From Amanita rubescens (taxonomy: Eukaryota; Basidiomycota; Agaricomycetes; Agaricales; Amanitaceae): a stretch of DNA of 64,000 nt. The stretch is from positions 248,001 through 312,000 of the forward strand of contig WION01000013.1 in the NCBI GenBank assembly GCA_015039365.1. Reading direction: 5' to 3'. Below the pieces are notes generated by a model. That model saw only the letters and a program-made list of their open reading frames with translations. It was not told the DNA's origin and made no database searches. This document shows, piece by piece, positions 35,642 through 47,229 of this stretch. A program made the translations under genes and the position numbers. How positions within the stretch are numbered: the stretch's first letter is position 1; each line of letters opens with the position of its first letter.

Positions 35642-37285
35642 ATGGCGTCGAGCACAAGTGGAACTGCACCAGCTCAATCTCAACCTGTGTCCTTCACAAC
35701 TCGGACCGCTTACCCACTTCCAACACAAAAATTTCTAATACCAACAACATGGAAGAGATATCAGCTTTCTCAGCTCGTGAACAAAGCTTTGTCTTTGTCA
35801 CGCGTCGTACCACTTGATTTTTTGGTGAGAGGAGAAATTTTACGAACGTCTTTGGGTGAATGGTGCGCTGAACATGGAGTGGGAGAGGTGAGTGCAACTG
35901 TTTATCTTATTAGTTCTTCTATCAATCGCGTACGTATAGGAAGAGACGCTTGAAATTGAATATATAGAGTCCGTCCTGCCGCCTCAAAAGCTATCGGATT
36001 TTCCTCATGACGACTGGGTATCATCCGTCTCCTGCCAAACACACGGGTGAGTGTGCCTATCATCATGCATGCGGTTTTTATCCTTACTTTCTCAGACATT
36101 TTCTTACTGGTTCATACGATGGCGTTGTCCGCGCATTCAATTATTCGCGGACCCTGGTAGCCTCTGCAAGATTTCATAATGCTCCTATCACGTCAATAAC
36201 GACTATACCAAATTCATCTGGCGCAAGCTCTTCCGACGTCATTGAGCACATCGTCGCCACTGCCTCTCACGATTTGACCGCTCTTCTCAGTCGTTTAGAG
36301 TTTAACTCACAGCCTCAGTTGGACATGTCAGACGAACAAGATACTACAAAATCGACAAATGCGACGCCTCTCGCGGCCTTACATTTGCACACTGCCCCAC
36401 TTTCCTCAATAACTTCAAATAAGCAAGGCACACACCTCCTTACAGCTTCTTGGGACTCGGTTATCGGAGTATGGGACACCCATGTGCCCACAGAGCATGA
36501 AGTGGCTGATGTCCGTTCACCTGCAGCTGGAGTGCGAACCAAAAAAAGGCGTAGAATAGAAGATGAAGGTGGTGAAGATGGAATGGAAGGCGTGGTGAAA
36601 AATGGCATAGCGGTGGTGGATATGAAGAATATTAAAAGAAAAGCACCAATAACGGTGATGAAGTCGCATACTGCAAGGGTCTCCCGTGCGCAATTTGGGA
36701 CCGAGAATCGTGGAGTGGAGGGGAAAGCATACAGCTGCGGTTTTGATTCGACTGTGAGGCTTTGGGATGTTGAGACAGGGTTATGCGAACATACGATCGT
36801 GAGTTGTTTTCGGACTTCAGAAGAACAGGTGATATAATGTGCTTCTGCAGACTGCGTCGGAAAAACCTTTCGTTTCACTCGCATTGCCCGGCGCGAATCT
36901 GGTACTATCAATCGCTACTGATCGAACAATGACGCTGTTTGACCTTCGCGTCCCTACCTCCGCTGTCCCCACTACGACACCGACATCCTTCATTCATCCA
37001 GCTATGCCGTCTTGTATAGCATTGCCGACATACCCAGGTTCTACAACAACCTCGGACGCGACTAACCAAGTCGTTACGGGCGCCTACGATGGGATCGTGC
37101 GCATCTGGGATTTACGTAGTACTAAAAGCGCTATCGCGACTTTCGATGCCTTCGAGTCCGATGGGAACAAAGACAGTAAGAAGATTTTGGACGTGGATTG
37201 GAACGCAGAAAGGGGTGTTGTGGGAGTTGGAGGCGAGGCTGGGTTTGTAGTATGGAACTTCAAAGAAGATGTACGGAGTCAATAA
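35642..37285 (+). CDS. YTM1: Ytm1/WDR12 WD-repeat ribosome biogenesis protein
   Basis: Subunit of the Nop7-Erb1-Ytm1 (PeBoW) complex needed for 60S subunit maturation in the nucleolus. Starts MASSTSGTAPAQSQPVSFTT (ATG at 35642; the upstream GTG is not used). The N-terminal ubiquitin-like domain includes SFTTRTAYPLPTQKFLIPT and RYQLSQLVNKAL, and continues to TLEIEYIESVLPPQ. WD repeats follow: FLTGSYDGVVRAFNYS, THLLTASWDSVIGVWDTH, YSCGFDSTVRLWDVETG, SIATDRTMTLFDLR and QVVTGAYDGIVRIWDLR, finishing VDWNAERGVVGVG and FVVWNF. An acidic/basic insert (KKRRRIEDEGGEDGMEG) lies between repeats. Three short introns join in phase. Convergent with DPH3, whose stop lies 116 bp downstream. Confidence 0.93.
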
Positions 37286-37401
37286 AAAACACCAGAAGAA
37301 ATATGGGCAGTCGAGTGGATTATGCAGGGAGGAAAAAAATGTAAAATCGATACAAGCCATATGTAACGGTCGTCCCAATCCACGAAGCCCTAATCCCGCC
37401 C

Positions 37402-37714
37402 GCTCAAGCTGCAACAGCCACGGTAGGAGATACCTCGAGACCATTATCGTCCGGAGGCTCATCCTCGAAATCAAGCTAGCAGAACGTAATCATTCATCTT
37501 TATATACCAGAAGAGAGGGCAAGAAACGCACCGGATCATAAATGACTCGAATAATCAAACTGCAACTCGGACAAGTAGCAATGTCCTCGTAGTTGGCAAG
37601 CTGGCTACGGGATATCTCAAAGCGGTCGCCACACGGACATGGGTAGTGAAAAACTTTTTTTTCATCGTCCCATGTCATATCTTCGATTTCAATTTCGTCG
37701 TAGTAGGCCACCAT
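37402..37714 (-). CDS. DPH3: Dph3 diphthamide biosynthesis CSL zinc protein
   Basis: Small zinc/iron protein that supplies electrons to the Dph1-Dph2 radical enzyme making diphthamide on eEF2; it also works with Elongator. [20 protein letters not shown] leads to the metal ligands: Cys26 and Cys28 in YPCPCGDRF, and Cys48 and Cys51 in CPSC, followed by IIRVIYDP. The first exon ends at a GTGCGT donor; the second exon, after CTGCTAG, gives [20 protein letters not shown] and ends at 37402. Without this intron the frame would run into intronic sequence. About 85 residues, the usual family size. Confidence 0.93.
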
Positions 37715-38453
37715 GGCAGTATTTTTGTGGAAGTTGGAAGGAAAACGGATTAGATAAGATTGAGTTCATGTCGGAGTTTGATTTACATGACCACTCCGCA
37801 TGAACTGATCTGTTATACCCTGACCAAGGAAACGCCTAGTAAGACCTTCCCCACTTGTTGACCAGCTTATTGGGCGACCTATTCGATGTCGAGGATACTA
37901 GATCCAACCTCTTCGATGGCTCATTTGATGTTATCCTCGCGAAGCTATATAACTTTCGCTTACTACCTTGGTGCTTCATTTCCTTTTCACCCAGTTTGAT
38001 TTCGCTACATGAAAACGAAATAAGTCCAAACCTTTCCGCCACAAGTGATCGGAAGCCTAGATGTTCCGGCGCTTGTACCACCCCCGGCATCTGTACCTAG
38101 GAGTCGATGATGGCATTGGCACAGGAAGCGGGATCAACCTGCGGTATTAGGTAACGCGAAGCAAAGTTGGTTGTCGACAGGTACTAGTAGGTCTGATGAA
38201 GTATTACGCCTGACGTTCATGTCTGTGGCTCAGGCCTAGTAGGTACCGCAAGAAATCCCTCTTATGATTTTTCTACCTGGCGTTTGCATTACTCGTTTGG
38301 CCCAAATGATCAATTGATTCCTCAAGCTGATCGTGTACCAACGAACAATAATAATACCGCCGACCCAATAACCTTCCGTCGGAATAATTTGCATTTCGGT
38401 GCCATTATAACAGTATCTGTCACAGATCCCAGTACGTATACATTCATTCGACA
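37715..38453. other. Intergenic stretch with an unassigned ORF
   Basis: No gene recognised. Positions 37836-38100 are open on both strands for about 84 codons (plus strand: LLGDLFDVEDTRSNLFDG; minus strand: KRKLYSFARITSNEPSKRL). Neither has a recognised domain. Confidence 0.35.
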
Positions 38454-40003
38454 CTATTTCTTATTTTTACCTCGTTTCGAATCTAGATACTCCTGAACCG
38501 CCGCTGGTGCATCATCGAGAAGCGATTCTTCTGGTTCCCACGTAGCATCTTTATCGGAATATCCAAACCAATAAATCAAGTATTCTGTACCATCTTCGCC
38601 CTGTCTTTGACCACCAATCCTTGCAATCGTATATCGTTTTTGCACGACTGGTGGTCCTCCAGGTCTGATACGGGGAATTTTGCGATCAGGATGGCTCCAC
38701 ACCTTGGGTACAATATACTGTTCCGGTTGAGTTTCTGGCGACGGTTCGAACGTGCGCCTTATTTCCGTTCGTTTGCCTTTAAACTGAGGATGGGCCAAGC
38801 GTGAGTACTTGTCAACCTCACATAGCGTATGTTCAATGTCCGCTACGCCCATAGGAATCTTCTCGGGACCCAATCCCGAGAACTTGATTCCCAGTCGCTC
38901 GAAATGTTGGTGCTGCGTCTTTGCCAACCACCTAATGATATCGATCGCAAAACCGCGCGGGGACGCGTCGACATCGCGACCGAACATCTTGCGTAGGCCT
39001 GAAATGGCGCCAGGCCCGGGAACGACGAAATCGTTCGGATGAAAGTTTAGTACATTCGAATAAGATAGATTTAGCATGAGCTGATAAGTTGTGAAGTCGC
39101 CCAAGCTAGGGAACGCGGCAATGTATTCGAACACGTCCGCGAGGTATTTGGCACCCATCAACCGGTCCGCGAATTGGTTTTCCATGAAGGATTCTAGTAG
39201 GCATAGATGGTTCATAAAGTTATCATGATACCCGAAATATGGTGCTGGTTTGATGTATGAACCGGTGTACAGCGAGACCCCTCGGTTCTTCGCGTCCGCA
39301 AGGACCCGTTGGTAGTCCTTGCGCTTGTAGGTCGCCCATGTAAGGGGACCTAATTCGCTATCCAAAAGTTCCCACGTTTCATTCTTTGTGAAAGTGGAAA
39401 ATAATAGGACACGAAATGTGACTTCTTCGGGTTCCTGGGAACCCTTCTCTATGACCTCACGAATGAGGTATTGACAGCCCTTATCAAGGACCCTATAAGT
39501 GTTGCAAAACGGATATTTGCGGAATATTGGATCGTCTGACCAGCTGATGTCTTTACGCATAAGGTAACTGAAGAATCCGAGACTGACGTTACTCACGGGG
39601 CTGGTGAACCGGAACGGCGTTTGTCGTCGATAGACTTCCGTTCGGCCGCGAAATACCAAAATGTATCAAAAACTTCGGTTGTCTTTAGCACTTTTCCTTT
39701 GATGGTGACGCTAGGGGGACGCCCATTGTTGTGGCGCGTAGGTTTCAACTTTTTGCTCGGCACGCGTTCCCCATGGGATCGCGCTGTCGGTCCGGAAGGC
39801 TTTCTTTTGGAAGGAACGATAGGAGAGTGTGAAAAAACAGAGGGTGAATGCAATGTGCGAACGATATCCACGTCTGACTCAACCTCCGAGCCGGACGCAG
39901 TTGTCAAATCACAAATGACGTCGGCAAATGCTCTTTTTCGCGTTTTGACGCGGGAAATAGGCTCAGGCGTCTCCGTGGTCCTGTCAGAGCTCGCGTGTTT
40001 CAT
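38454..40003 (-). CDS. Chromodomain protein with 5-hmdU DNA kinase helical (thymine hypermodification) domain
   Basis: Two exons (40003-39597 and 39543-38454) join in phase across a 53-nt GTGAGT..CATCAG intron, giving 498 residues with no frame break. Residues 1-110 are a low-complexity, basic and Ser-rich nuclear-type region (SKKLKP). From about 111, FDTFWYFAAERKSIDDKR, then APWSDDPIFRKYPFCNTYRV, LDKGCQYLIREVI, FRVLLFSTFTKNETWELL, WATYKRKDYQRVLADAKN, YTGSYI, and later FMNHLCLLESFM and AAFPSLGDFTTYQLMLNL match the helical domain found in phage 5-hydroxymethyl-dU kinases and alpha-glutamyl/putrescinyl-thymine enzymes (HMUDK_hel type). A chromodomain fills residues about 435-490: RYTIARIGGQ, TEYLIYWFGYSDKDATWEPE, with the aromatic-cage positions kept. 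Histone-tail binding and a role with modified thymine in DNA are inferred from the families. Confidence 0.8.
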
Positions 40004-40530
40004 TTTTGGAACGCGTCAAATGTCCAATGCTAAAGTTTGATGCCTTGAGAATGAGATCTATATCATATACCACGAGGCTCACCAAGTATCCTCCTTCCAA
40101 ATAATACACACCAATGTTAATATTCGCGAAAATCTGCCTTTGTAGAAATTCCTTGGCTTGGTGTTGAATTTTGAGCGTTCTCACGGTTGTCGCGGTGAAA
40201 AGTGGGTTTGGCCATCAGGGTCGATTGCTGAAAGAACCAAACACAACGTCCCGAGCGACAGAGTACAGAGAAGCGCAAGACTATAAGGATTGGATGGTAA
40301 CTGTGAGATATTGAGCATTAGGCTGGGCATTTTCAGGGAGAATAAAATCTAGTTAGTGTTAGACCATGGAAGTACACACGCGGAGGTCAGACTGGAATAC
40401 AACAAAGCCAAACAAGTCGTACCTGCCAGCAACGAACAACTCGATGTAGTTTTCGCGCTCACGTACACATGAAACTTTGCTTCGCAGGCCTTCACTCAAT
40501 TCACTTCGAACCTTCATTCTGCCAGCTAAA
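40004..40530. other. Divergent intergenic region between the hypermodification gene and METTL14
   Basis: 527 bp separate the two divergent start codons. No ORF of note. It holds both promoters. An upstream in-frame ATG at 40477 precedes the chosen METTL14 start. Confidence 0.4.
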
Positions 40531-42443
40531 ATGGCAACGACTATGGAGGTTCTGAGTTCTGCTAATGAGCTTCTCGCTGTGCACTCCGCTCTAATCGAAC
40601 GCGTCCGTTCAGAGCAGCAGAACTATCGTCGTCAATTGCAGGCTTTACATTCTCCTCCACACGAGTTGTTGAAGCTACCAATCATACCTACTCCTTCCCC
40701 GTCTCCACCGCCAACCGACTCGAGGCCCTGTTCGCCCGAGCCAGAACAGCAACAACATCAGAGCAGAGCAGACTTGACACCCGCAAAACGTGCACGCCTT
40801 GCACGATATCACAATTATGTTCCCGAAGAAGAAACCATTAGAAATGACTATTCGCAAAGGAATGTAGACAGCGGAGAATGGCCTCAAAATTGGGTGATTG
40901 GCGCAGAACCAGAACGTCGGTTTGAAGAGTTCGTATAGAGCCCATGATACGTCAGATAATTTCTCACTCAAAAACGCGTGTTTAGGTATCCCAAACAGCA
41001 GCGTCTTCTTCAACTGAAGAAGTCATCCGTCAACAACTATGCCCTCCCTCCTTCATTTCTGCCCTTCGACGAGCTATCCTCTCTCCATCCATGTAAATTT
41101 GATGTTATCCTTATAGACCCTCCATTTTCATCGTCCTTCACCTGGGAAAACCTGCAGGAGCTACCAGTTCCGAATCTTGCCGCTGATCCCAGTTTTGTCT
41201 TCTTGTGGGTAGGAAGCGGAGCTGGAGAAGGCCTAGAAAGAGGAAGAGAAGTCCTTGCAAAATGGGGATACAGAAGATGTGAAGATGTCGTCTGGGTAAA
41301 AACGAACAAGACGACCAACTTAGGTCCTGGCGTACGTGTACTCCTCCCGAATCCGGGTACTTACTTAGTCTCCTGACCAGACTGATCCCCCAACAACATC
41401 GCTATTCACGAGAACAAAGCAGCACTGCCTGATTGGCATACGGGGAACGGTCCGTCGCTCGACCGATAGTTGGTTCGTTCATTGTAACGTAGGTAAGCTA
41501 CATTTTCCGTTGTATTAAATCGTTCCCATTCTTCTTGAGCGCGTTAGATACGGATGTCATCATCTGGGAAGGTGATCCCGCTGATCCGACGTGTAAGCCG
41601 CCAGAGATGTACACTCTCATCGAGAATTTTTGTCTCGGTTTACGGCGTCTTGAAATATTTGGTCGCCCATCGTCCATCCGTCGAGGGTGGATGACAGTTA
41701 TGGGACAAGGCAGAGATATCAGCAACCTTACGAGTGCCGAAGGCGTCCGAGCGACCAAATGGGAGCGCGAAACTTGGGACGAGGGAATAAAGGAAGTAAC
41801 GAATGGAGGGAAGCCGGTGGTACCTATGACTGCCGAAATCGACGCCCTGAGACCCAAATCTCCTTTCAGAGGGGGACAAACTACTGCGGCGCCTGTAGGT
41901 GCGACACTACCTCTGGCGGTAGCGAATTCCGTTGCGGGAGTCGTGCCTGGAAGGATGAACCAGAATATCGGTCTGGGCGGTATCCCCACGGCCCAGCCAA
42001 CTGGTCCAAATCAGTTAATAATGCAGCAGATGATGCCGATGGGCATGCAGCAACTGCCAATGGGAATGGGCGCTGGAGTCGATGATATCATGGCAGGGTG
42101 GAACCCGATGATGGGCGGTATGGGAGGTATGCCATCCGCGGGTATGCCGGGTATGAACGTGGGCGTTGGCGGTATGGGTATGCCAATGATGGGGAACATG
42201 GGTAACATGGGCTTCCAACCGCAAGGAAACAACTTTGGACCTGCAATGTTTAATGGGAATATGCCTGGCGTTGGGCTTCCTTGGGGTGACCAATTCGGGA
42301 TGGAAGGGGGTTGGGAGAATGACGGAGGTATGATGGGTCTCGGAATGGCAGGAGGCATGAACATGCCAGGCATGGGCATGGGTCCAGGAGCAATGGGGAT
42401 GGGACAGTGGGGGCCCAATACGCCTTTTGATGGCTTTCAGTGA
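40531..42443 (+). CDS. METTL14: METTL14-type subunit of the RNA m6A methyltransferase
   Basis: MT-A70 family protein; METTL14 pairs with METTL3 to methylate mRNA adenosines. Starts [20 protein letters not shown], has a Pro/Ser/Gln linker, then [20 protein letters not shown] and [14 protein letters not shown]. The methyltransferase fold follows: [11 protein letters not shown] (about residue 177), [122 protein letters not shown] and [11 protein letters not shown]. These order and match METTL14 rather than METTL3. The motif is DPPF where human METTL14 has EPPL and METTL3 has DPPW. The C-terminal ~140 residues are Met/Gly-rich ([14 protein letters not shown]) instead of the vertebrate Arg-Gly tail. 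Introns of about 50 nt join in phase. Confidence 0.9.
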
Positions 42444-42582
42444 TTATCGTGCTTTCGTTCATCGGTTGTATTCTAGCTAGTTTTTTTGTGCAATAATCAA
42501 ACTCGAGGCCTGTGCCCCTATTGGGTCACTTTCCATATTTGGATATTCCCGGAAACGTTAGTCCTAACTTCACCATCGTGAC

Positions 42583-45254
42583 ATGGGGAAAAAAGTCGCA
42601 AAATCCACAAAAAAATTTGCAGCCAGTGGACGACTGAAAAAAGTAATAAAGGCTCGGCATAGTCAGCAGAAATGGAAGAAGAAGACTCAAACGCGAAAGA
42701 AAGACGCGGTCGACGATAATGATGAAAATTCGGGGTCGGATGAGGAGCAAGTGCAACCTCGTGATCCGGCTGCCAAAACGTATGTTTCTTCTCTATTTCT
42801 GCCTCAAAAATGGACTTATTTGGTTTAGAACAAAGAAAATGTCGGTAGACGACTTTCTGAGTGGTAATTTCATGGAAGGAACTGACGAAGAAATTAGTGG
42901 TGACGAGGTATGTGTCCGAATGTGATTTCATTCTCGTTTACGATACATGGCAGACAGGTGGAGGAAGACGAAGACGAGGATGTCGACGACGAGAGCGAAA
43001 TTGGGGACGATGAATCCTTTGCGTCTGTCGACGACTTGGAAGGTAGTATTCGCGCCGTAATGATCATATTTTCGATCTAAACGGCGAACTATAGATGAGG
43101 GCAAAGCACATATGCTTGAACTGGCTCAGCTAGCAGAGAAAGATCCCGAATTCTTCAAGTTTTTACAAGAAAACGACCGAGAACTATTGGAATTTCAGGG
43201 CGATGACGACATCTCCGTTGATGAGGAGGAAGAAGGACCGGAAGAAGAGTCTGAGGATGACAAAGTCCCCACGTTAACTATGGCAATCCTGAAGAAATGG
43301 CAGAAGGCTCTATTGGAGGTGCGCTTCCGTCGTAGGATGTTAATCAGACAACTTAATAGAGGAATCAGAAACAATCGCTCCGGGCCCTACGGCGAATGCT
43401 GATCGCGTTCAGGTCGGCAGCACGCATGAACGAAGAGGATCAAATTTTGGCGTGGAAGATTGACAGTTCCGCAGGTACGGACTTTCTCGTTTCAAAAATT
43501 TGCACCTCTTGCTCACTGTTTAATAGTTTATAATAAATTGATCACAACTACGTTACGGTATGCTCCGGTCGTGCTCCAACATCACGTACCCTACAAAAAG
43601 TATCTTAATGGCAAATTGTGTGTAACTCTCTCATTACGAGACCAAAGTGTAACAATCGCGATTCTTTGCAGTAAACCTCCGACACAGACGAAAATGTTTA
43701 AGACTCTGCAAAAGCTGATACAGTCGCATTTTCAAAATATAATTCATGTGATATCTCAATTAACTGACAACGATCTACTTCACATGGCGGTGTCGGAAAG
43801 CTCAAAGTTAATCCCGTATATAACAAGCAGCCGGAAGGCTATAAAGCAATATCTTAAAGTGTGATTTCTCGTTGTCTAATTTTACCAGGTTAACACATGA
43901 CATTCGCTTAGAAATGCTTGGAGTTGTGGTCCACCTCCGAGGACAATGTACGGCTGGCGGCATTCTTAGCCGTTAGGACATTGGCATCAAGCTCAGATGA
44001 GTCGATACTTGACCTCGTTCTCCGAGTTCGTTCTATTTCGATATGTATCTTTGGTCTATCTTGACCGAGCTATCAGGGATGCTACTTGACCATTATCCGG
44101 TCATCCAAGTCAACAACGCCATATACACTCCCTTCCATCAATCTTATGAAAAATTCAGCCTCAGATGTCTTCTGCATCAGTCATTCAATAGCATACCAGC
44201 ACGCTTTCGGTTTTATTCGTCAACTGGCCATTCATTTACGGAATAGCATGAAACTGAGAACAAAGGTAGGTGAACGCACGACCAAGGGTACCCTGTTGAA
44301 ATTATAATTGGTATTTTTGTTACAGGAGGGATACAAGGAAGTCTACAACTGGCAATTCGCACACTCTATCGATTTTTGGTCCATCGTGCTCGCAAAAGCA
44401 TGTAGCGTTAAGCTACTTCCTGAAAAAGGCGGTGACGATAGTGATCTGAAACCGTTGATATACCCTCTGGTGCAGGTGAGCTTGGGCGCAATGAAGCAAG
44501 TTCAATTTCAATTTCAGCTCCGCGTGTTTCTAACGCTTTTCTAGATTGATGGCCAGCGGCCGTTCACATCCGTTCCATCTTCACGTTATCCGATCTTTGC
44601 TTCATCTGATAAAACATACACAAATCTATATTCCACTATCCCCGTACCTTGTTCCAATATTAACTTCTGCCCTTACCCCATCGTCTCGACCAAAGTCAGC
44701 TACCCTACGACCACTGGATTTTGATGTCCAGCTCCGTGTTCCGCAGCAATATGTCAAGACTCGGATATTCTACGAAGGGTTGATGGAAGAAACGTCGTAT
44801 CTTCTGGCGGAGTGGCTTGCCTCTGAGGCTGTCCATGGCAGTATAGCCTTTCCTGAGATTGTGGTGCCCATCGTCGTGCAGCTTCGCAAGAGCATCAAGG
44901 ACTCAAAAGCCAGTCAAGGCTCTTCAAAGAACCAAGGTACGGCCAAGAGTCTCCTTGAGCGTGTGGAGGAGAGTGCTCGTTGGGTAGAAGAGAGACGGCG
45001 AAATGTATCATTTGCCCCCGGAAAAACGGACAACGTCGCAGAATGGGAGAGAGATCTGAAAACCAAGTTGTCAGATGCACCTTTGCCCAAGTACCTCAAG
45101 ATTCAGCGCAAGGTTCGAGACAAGCGCCAAAAACTTGCGGACAAGGTATGCAATACGAATGACAGCCGTATTATTGCTCATAGTAATATTTATCAACCAA
45201 CAGGCCCGAAAAGGGGAAGATGCTATAGTGGAAGACGACGAAGAAACGGAGTGA
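42583..45254 (+). CDS. NOC2: Noc2 nucleolar complex protein
   Basis: HEAT-repeat protein that binds Noc1 or Noc3 and escorts pre-60S particles from nucleolus to nucleoplasm. The basic N-terminus ([20 protein letters not shown]) is followed by acidic runs and [10 protein letters not shown]. Conserved segments include [168 protein letters not shown] and [20 protein letters not shown]. The gene ends DDEETE at 45254. Many short introns, all in phase; a seeming frame shift near 44080 is an intron (GTTCGT..ATCAG). Starts 139 bp after METTL14 on the same strand. Confidence 0.93.
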
Positions 45255-45491
45255 TGATCAACATAGCACAGTTGTAGATACAGATGCGATTCGGAACTCT
45301 ATTCAGGTTCCGTGGTCAACGCAATAGAAACCTGAGTGTGCCTTGTATCTCTAAGGATATCAATGCAGTTCCAGAAAAGTCACTTGACCAATCGGTTAAG
45401 ACTTGTTAGATCAGGGATCTTCAAGACTGATTGAGCATGCGACGTGCGTTACATGAGAACCAGACTTACTACTTGGGGCAACTGTTGGGGG

Positions 45492-45875
45492 TTACCATAT
45501 CCCGAAAAAAATCTTCCACCATGGTCTACGGACACCCTGGACACTCTTATGGTAGCCTTCAATCAACCTTTCATAATGATGCGGCATTGACGCTGGCTTG
45601 AGCATCATTTTCGACAAGGGGTACTAACGGAACACGGGAACCGAATATGACGGGTATTCGCAACGTTCGCGGGAGAAGCTCACCTTTCGTTGCATCGCAT
45701 TGTCCTTTAGCGCTTTCGCCGCGTCGACTGCTTCGCGAGTGAGGTTGGGATGGGCCGACAGCGCCTGCAGGAAAGACTGCAGCTGAATGTTTGGACGAAA
45801 GGGATCCTTGGACCAGCTTGCGGCGAGTGTACTCAGTTCCTGAGCAATTTTTGTCCTCATTGCCGATGCTGACAT
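45492..45875 (-). CDS. CBP6: Cbp6/UQCC2-like complex III assembly factor
   Basis: Small mitochondrial protein resembling Cbp6, which with Cbp3 helps cytochrome b translation and assembly. Two exons: MSASAMRTKIAQELSTLAAS to LKDNAMQRK, then after a GTGAGC..CGTTAG intron YPLSKMMLKPASMPHYYERL, EGYHKSVQGVRRPWW and KIFFGIW before the stop at 45492. KPASMPHYYERLIEG matches the Cbp6 signature KPAGNPQYYQRL. An in-frame ATG at 45911 would add 12 residues. Convergent with NOC2. Family assignment rests on the C-terminal motif; the rest is short and variable. Confidence 0.7.
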
Positions 45876-45911
45876 TGAGCTTAAGTCGAGTCTCTTGTAA
45901 GTTGAGCTCAA

Positions 45912-47229
45912 TGGAGGCGTGTCCTCGGCTCACAACCGATGCGGTTCAAACGCCGCGGCGGCCAGGTCATCGCGTAACGTGCGAATACATTTCCAAATCA
46001 GACTTGACGACGAGGTTACATAATAGATAAGATGAGTTTGAACTTAAGAAATGTACCCCAGACAACTTGGTTTTATTGCTGCTCCATGTGATACCCTCAA
46101 TTTCTGTACACCAGTACTGAGTACACGGCGACCATCGGCGCCACACTGAGGATCACTCTTATTTTACGACATTAGTATCCCCAGCTGACTTCTAGTAGAC
46201 GCGAATGTCCTTACCTATTATGTTTTTCAGCACTAGTGGTGAAGAGACTAGTTCAAGCAAAGCCCCTCTCTAGGTGGCTGTGTTCCAACCTTCCTTGATC
46301 AGTGGCGCATTAAATGATAGCGACTGGGTAATTCCAGCACCCCCGTGCCACCTCCGCGATCCGATGGACAATTTATCACAAAACCGCTACCAAACCCCAG
46401 GTGTGGCGTGCGTCCATTTCGTATCTACGCCACCGTGGCAATCCCCAGGGTCACGGAATTTGGTATCAGTCTGAGTGAGTATTGGCGCTCCGCTCCTTAC
46501 ACCGATCAGGATGGGACTACCATGGCGGAGATTTTTGTAAAGGATATGCGCCATGGATCTAGCTATAGGGGCTTCACGGTGCAGGTTTACCGAGAACATG
46601 GCGCAAATAAAATAAAATGAAAAAGGCCAAGAAATCTGCGCCTTCCTTTTTCCACTGGCCACACGAGACAGTGGCGACGAATTGCAATTATTGCTCATTC
46701 ACCCTGTCCAATATTCGAGGTTCATTCAAGCCACGCCGTCCGGTCCGTTGGATGATAGCCTATCGGGAAGGTTACTTTACGAAGGTGCGTCCATGTCGTT
46801 AGGACCATCGGTTTGTCCAAATTTGTGGCTAATTGACCGCAAGTTCCCTCTCTGCATCCTTTATGTAAGTCCACCCCTCCTCACAAAAGTGGGGTATACT
46901 GTTGGCTTCTATCAGCTTCGTCCTAAGTATGTAAACGGCTGATTAGATTTACTCAGTGTGATTTTAATTGAGTACTAATTGTGGTGAAACGGAACAATAC
47001 GTAACAAACTGTGTTATTCAGAGACCAGAACGGGGCATAGATAATATATTAGCGCTTTGTACAGTATGGCAGGTTTGTACTTAGAGCGCTTGAGTGAGAA
47101 GGCGGCGCGGGGACCCTACGCGCCGTGAGGATCAGACTAGGTCAAAAACGGAATACGGACCACAGCCATGAGGTACACGCTGACAGCGCCCAGGCTTTCC
47201 CTCGCACCAACTCTCCCGTTCCTCCTCTA
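45912..47229. other. Gene-poor stretch
   Basis: No firm gene. Plus-strand ORFs at 46345-46620 (ISLSEYWRSAPYTDQDGT, FVKDMRHGSSYRGF) and 46682-46942 have protein-like composition but no start, family match or clean splice link, and could be remnants of one gene. The remainder is AT-rich and empty apart from the 5' region of the Hsp70-like gene. Confidence 0.3.

Noticed and set aside
42011..42418. Pro/Ile-rich minus-strand ORF
   Set aside because: Mirror of the Met/Gly repeat tail of METTL14; periodic composition keeps the antisense frame open.
44010..44100. Apparent frame shift in NOC2
   Set aside because: An intron with donor GTTCGT and acceptor ATCAG joins VLR to [11 protein letters not shown] in phase, so no error is needed.
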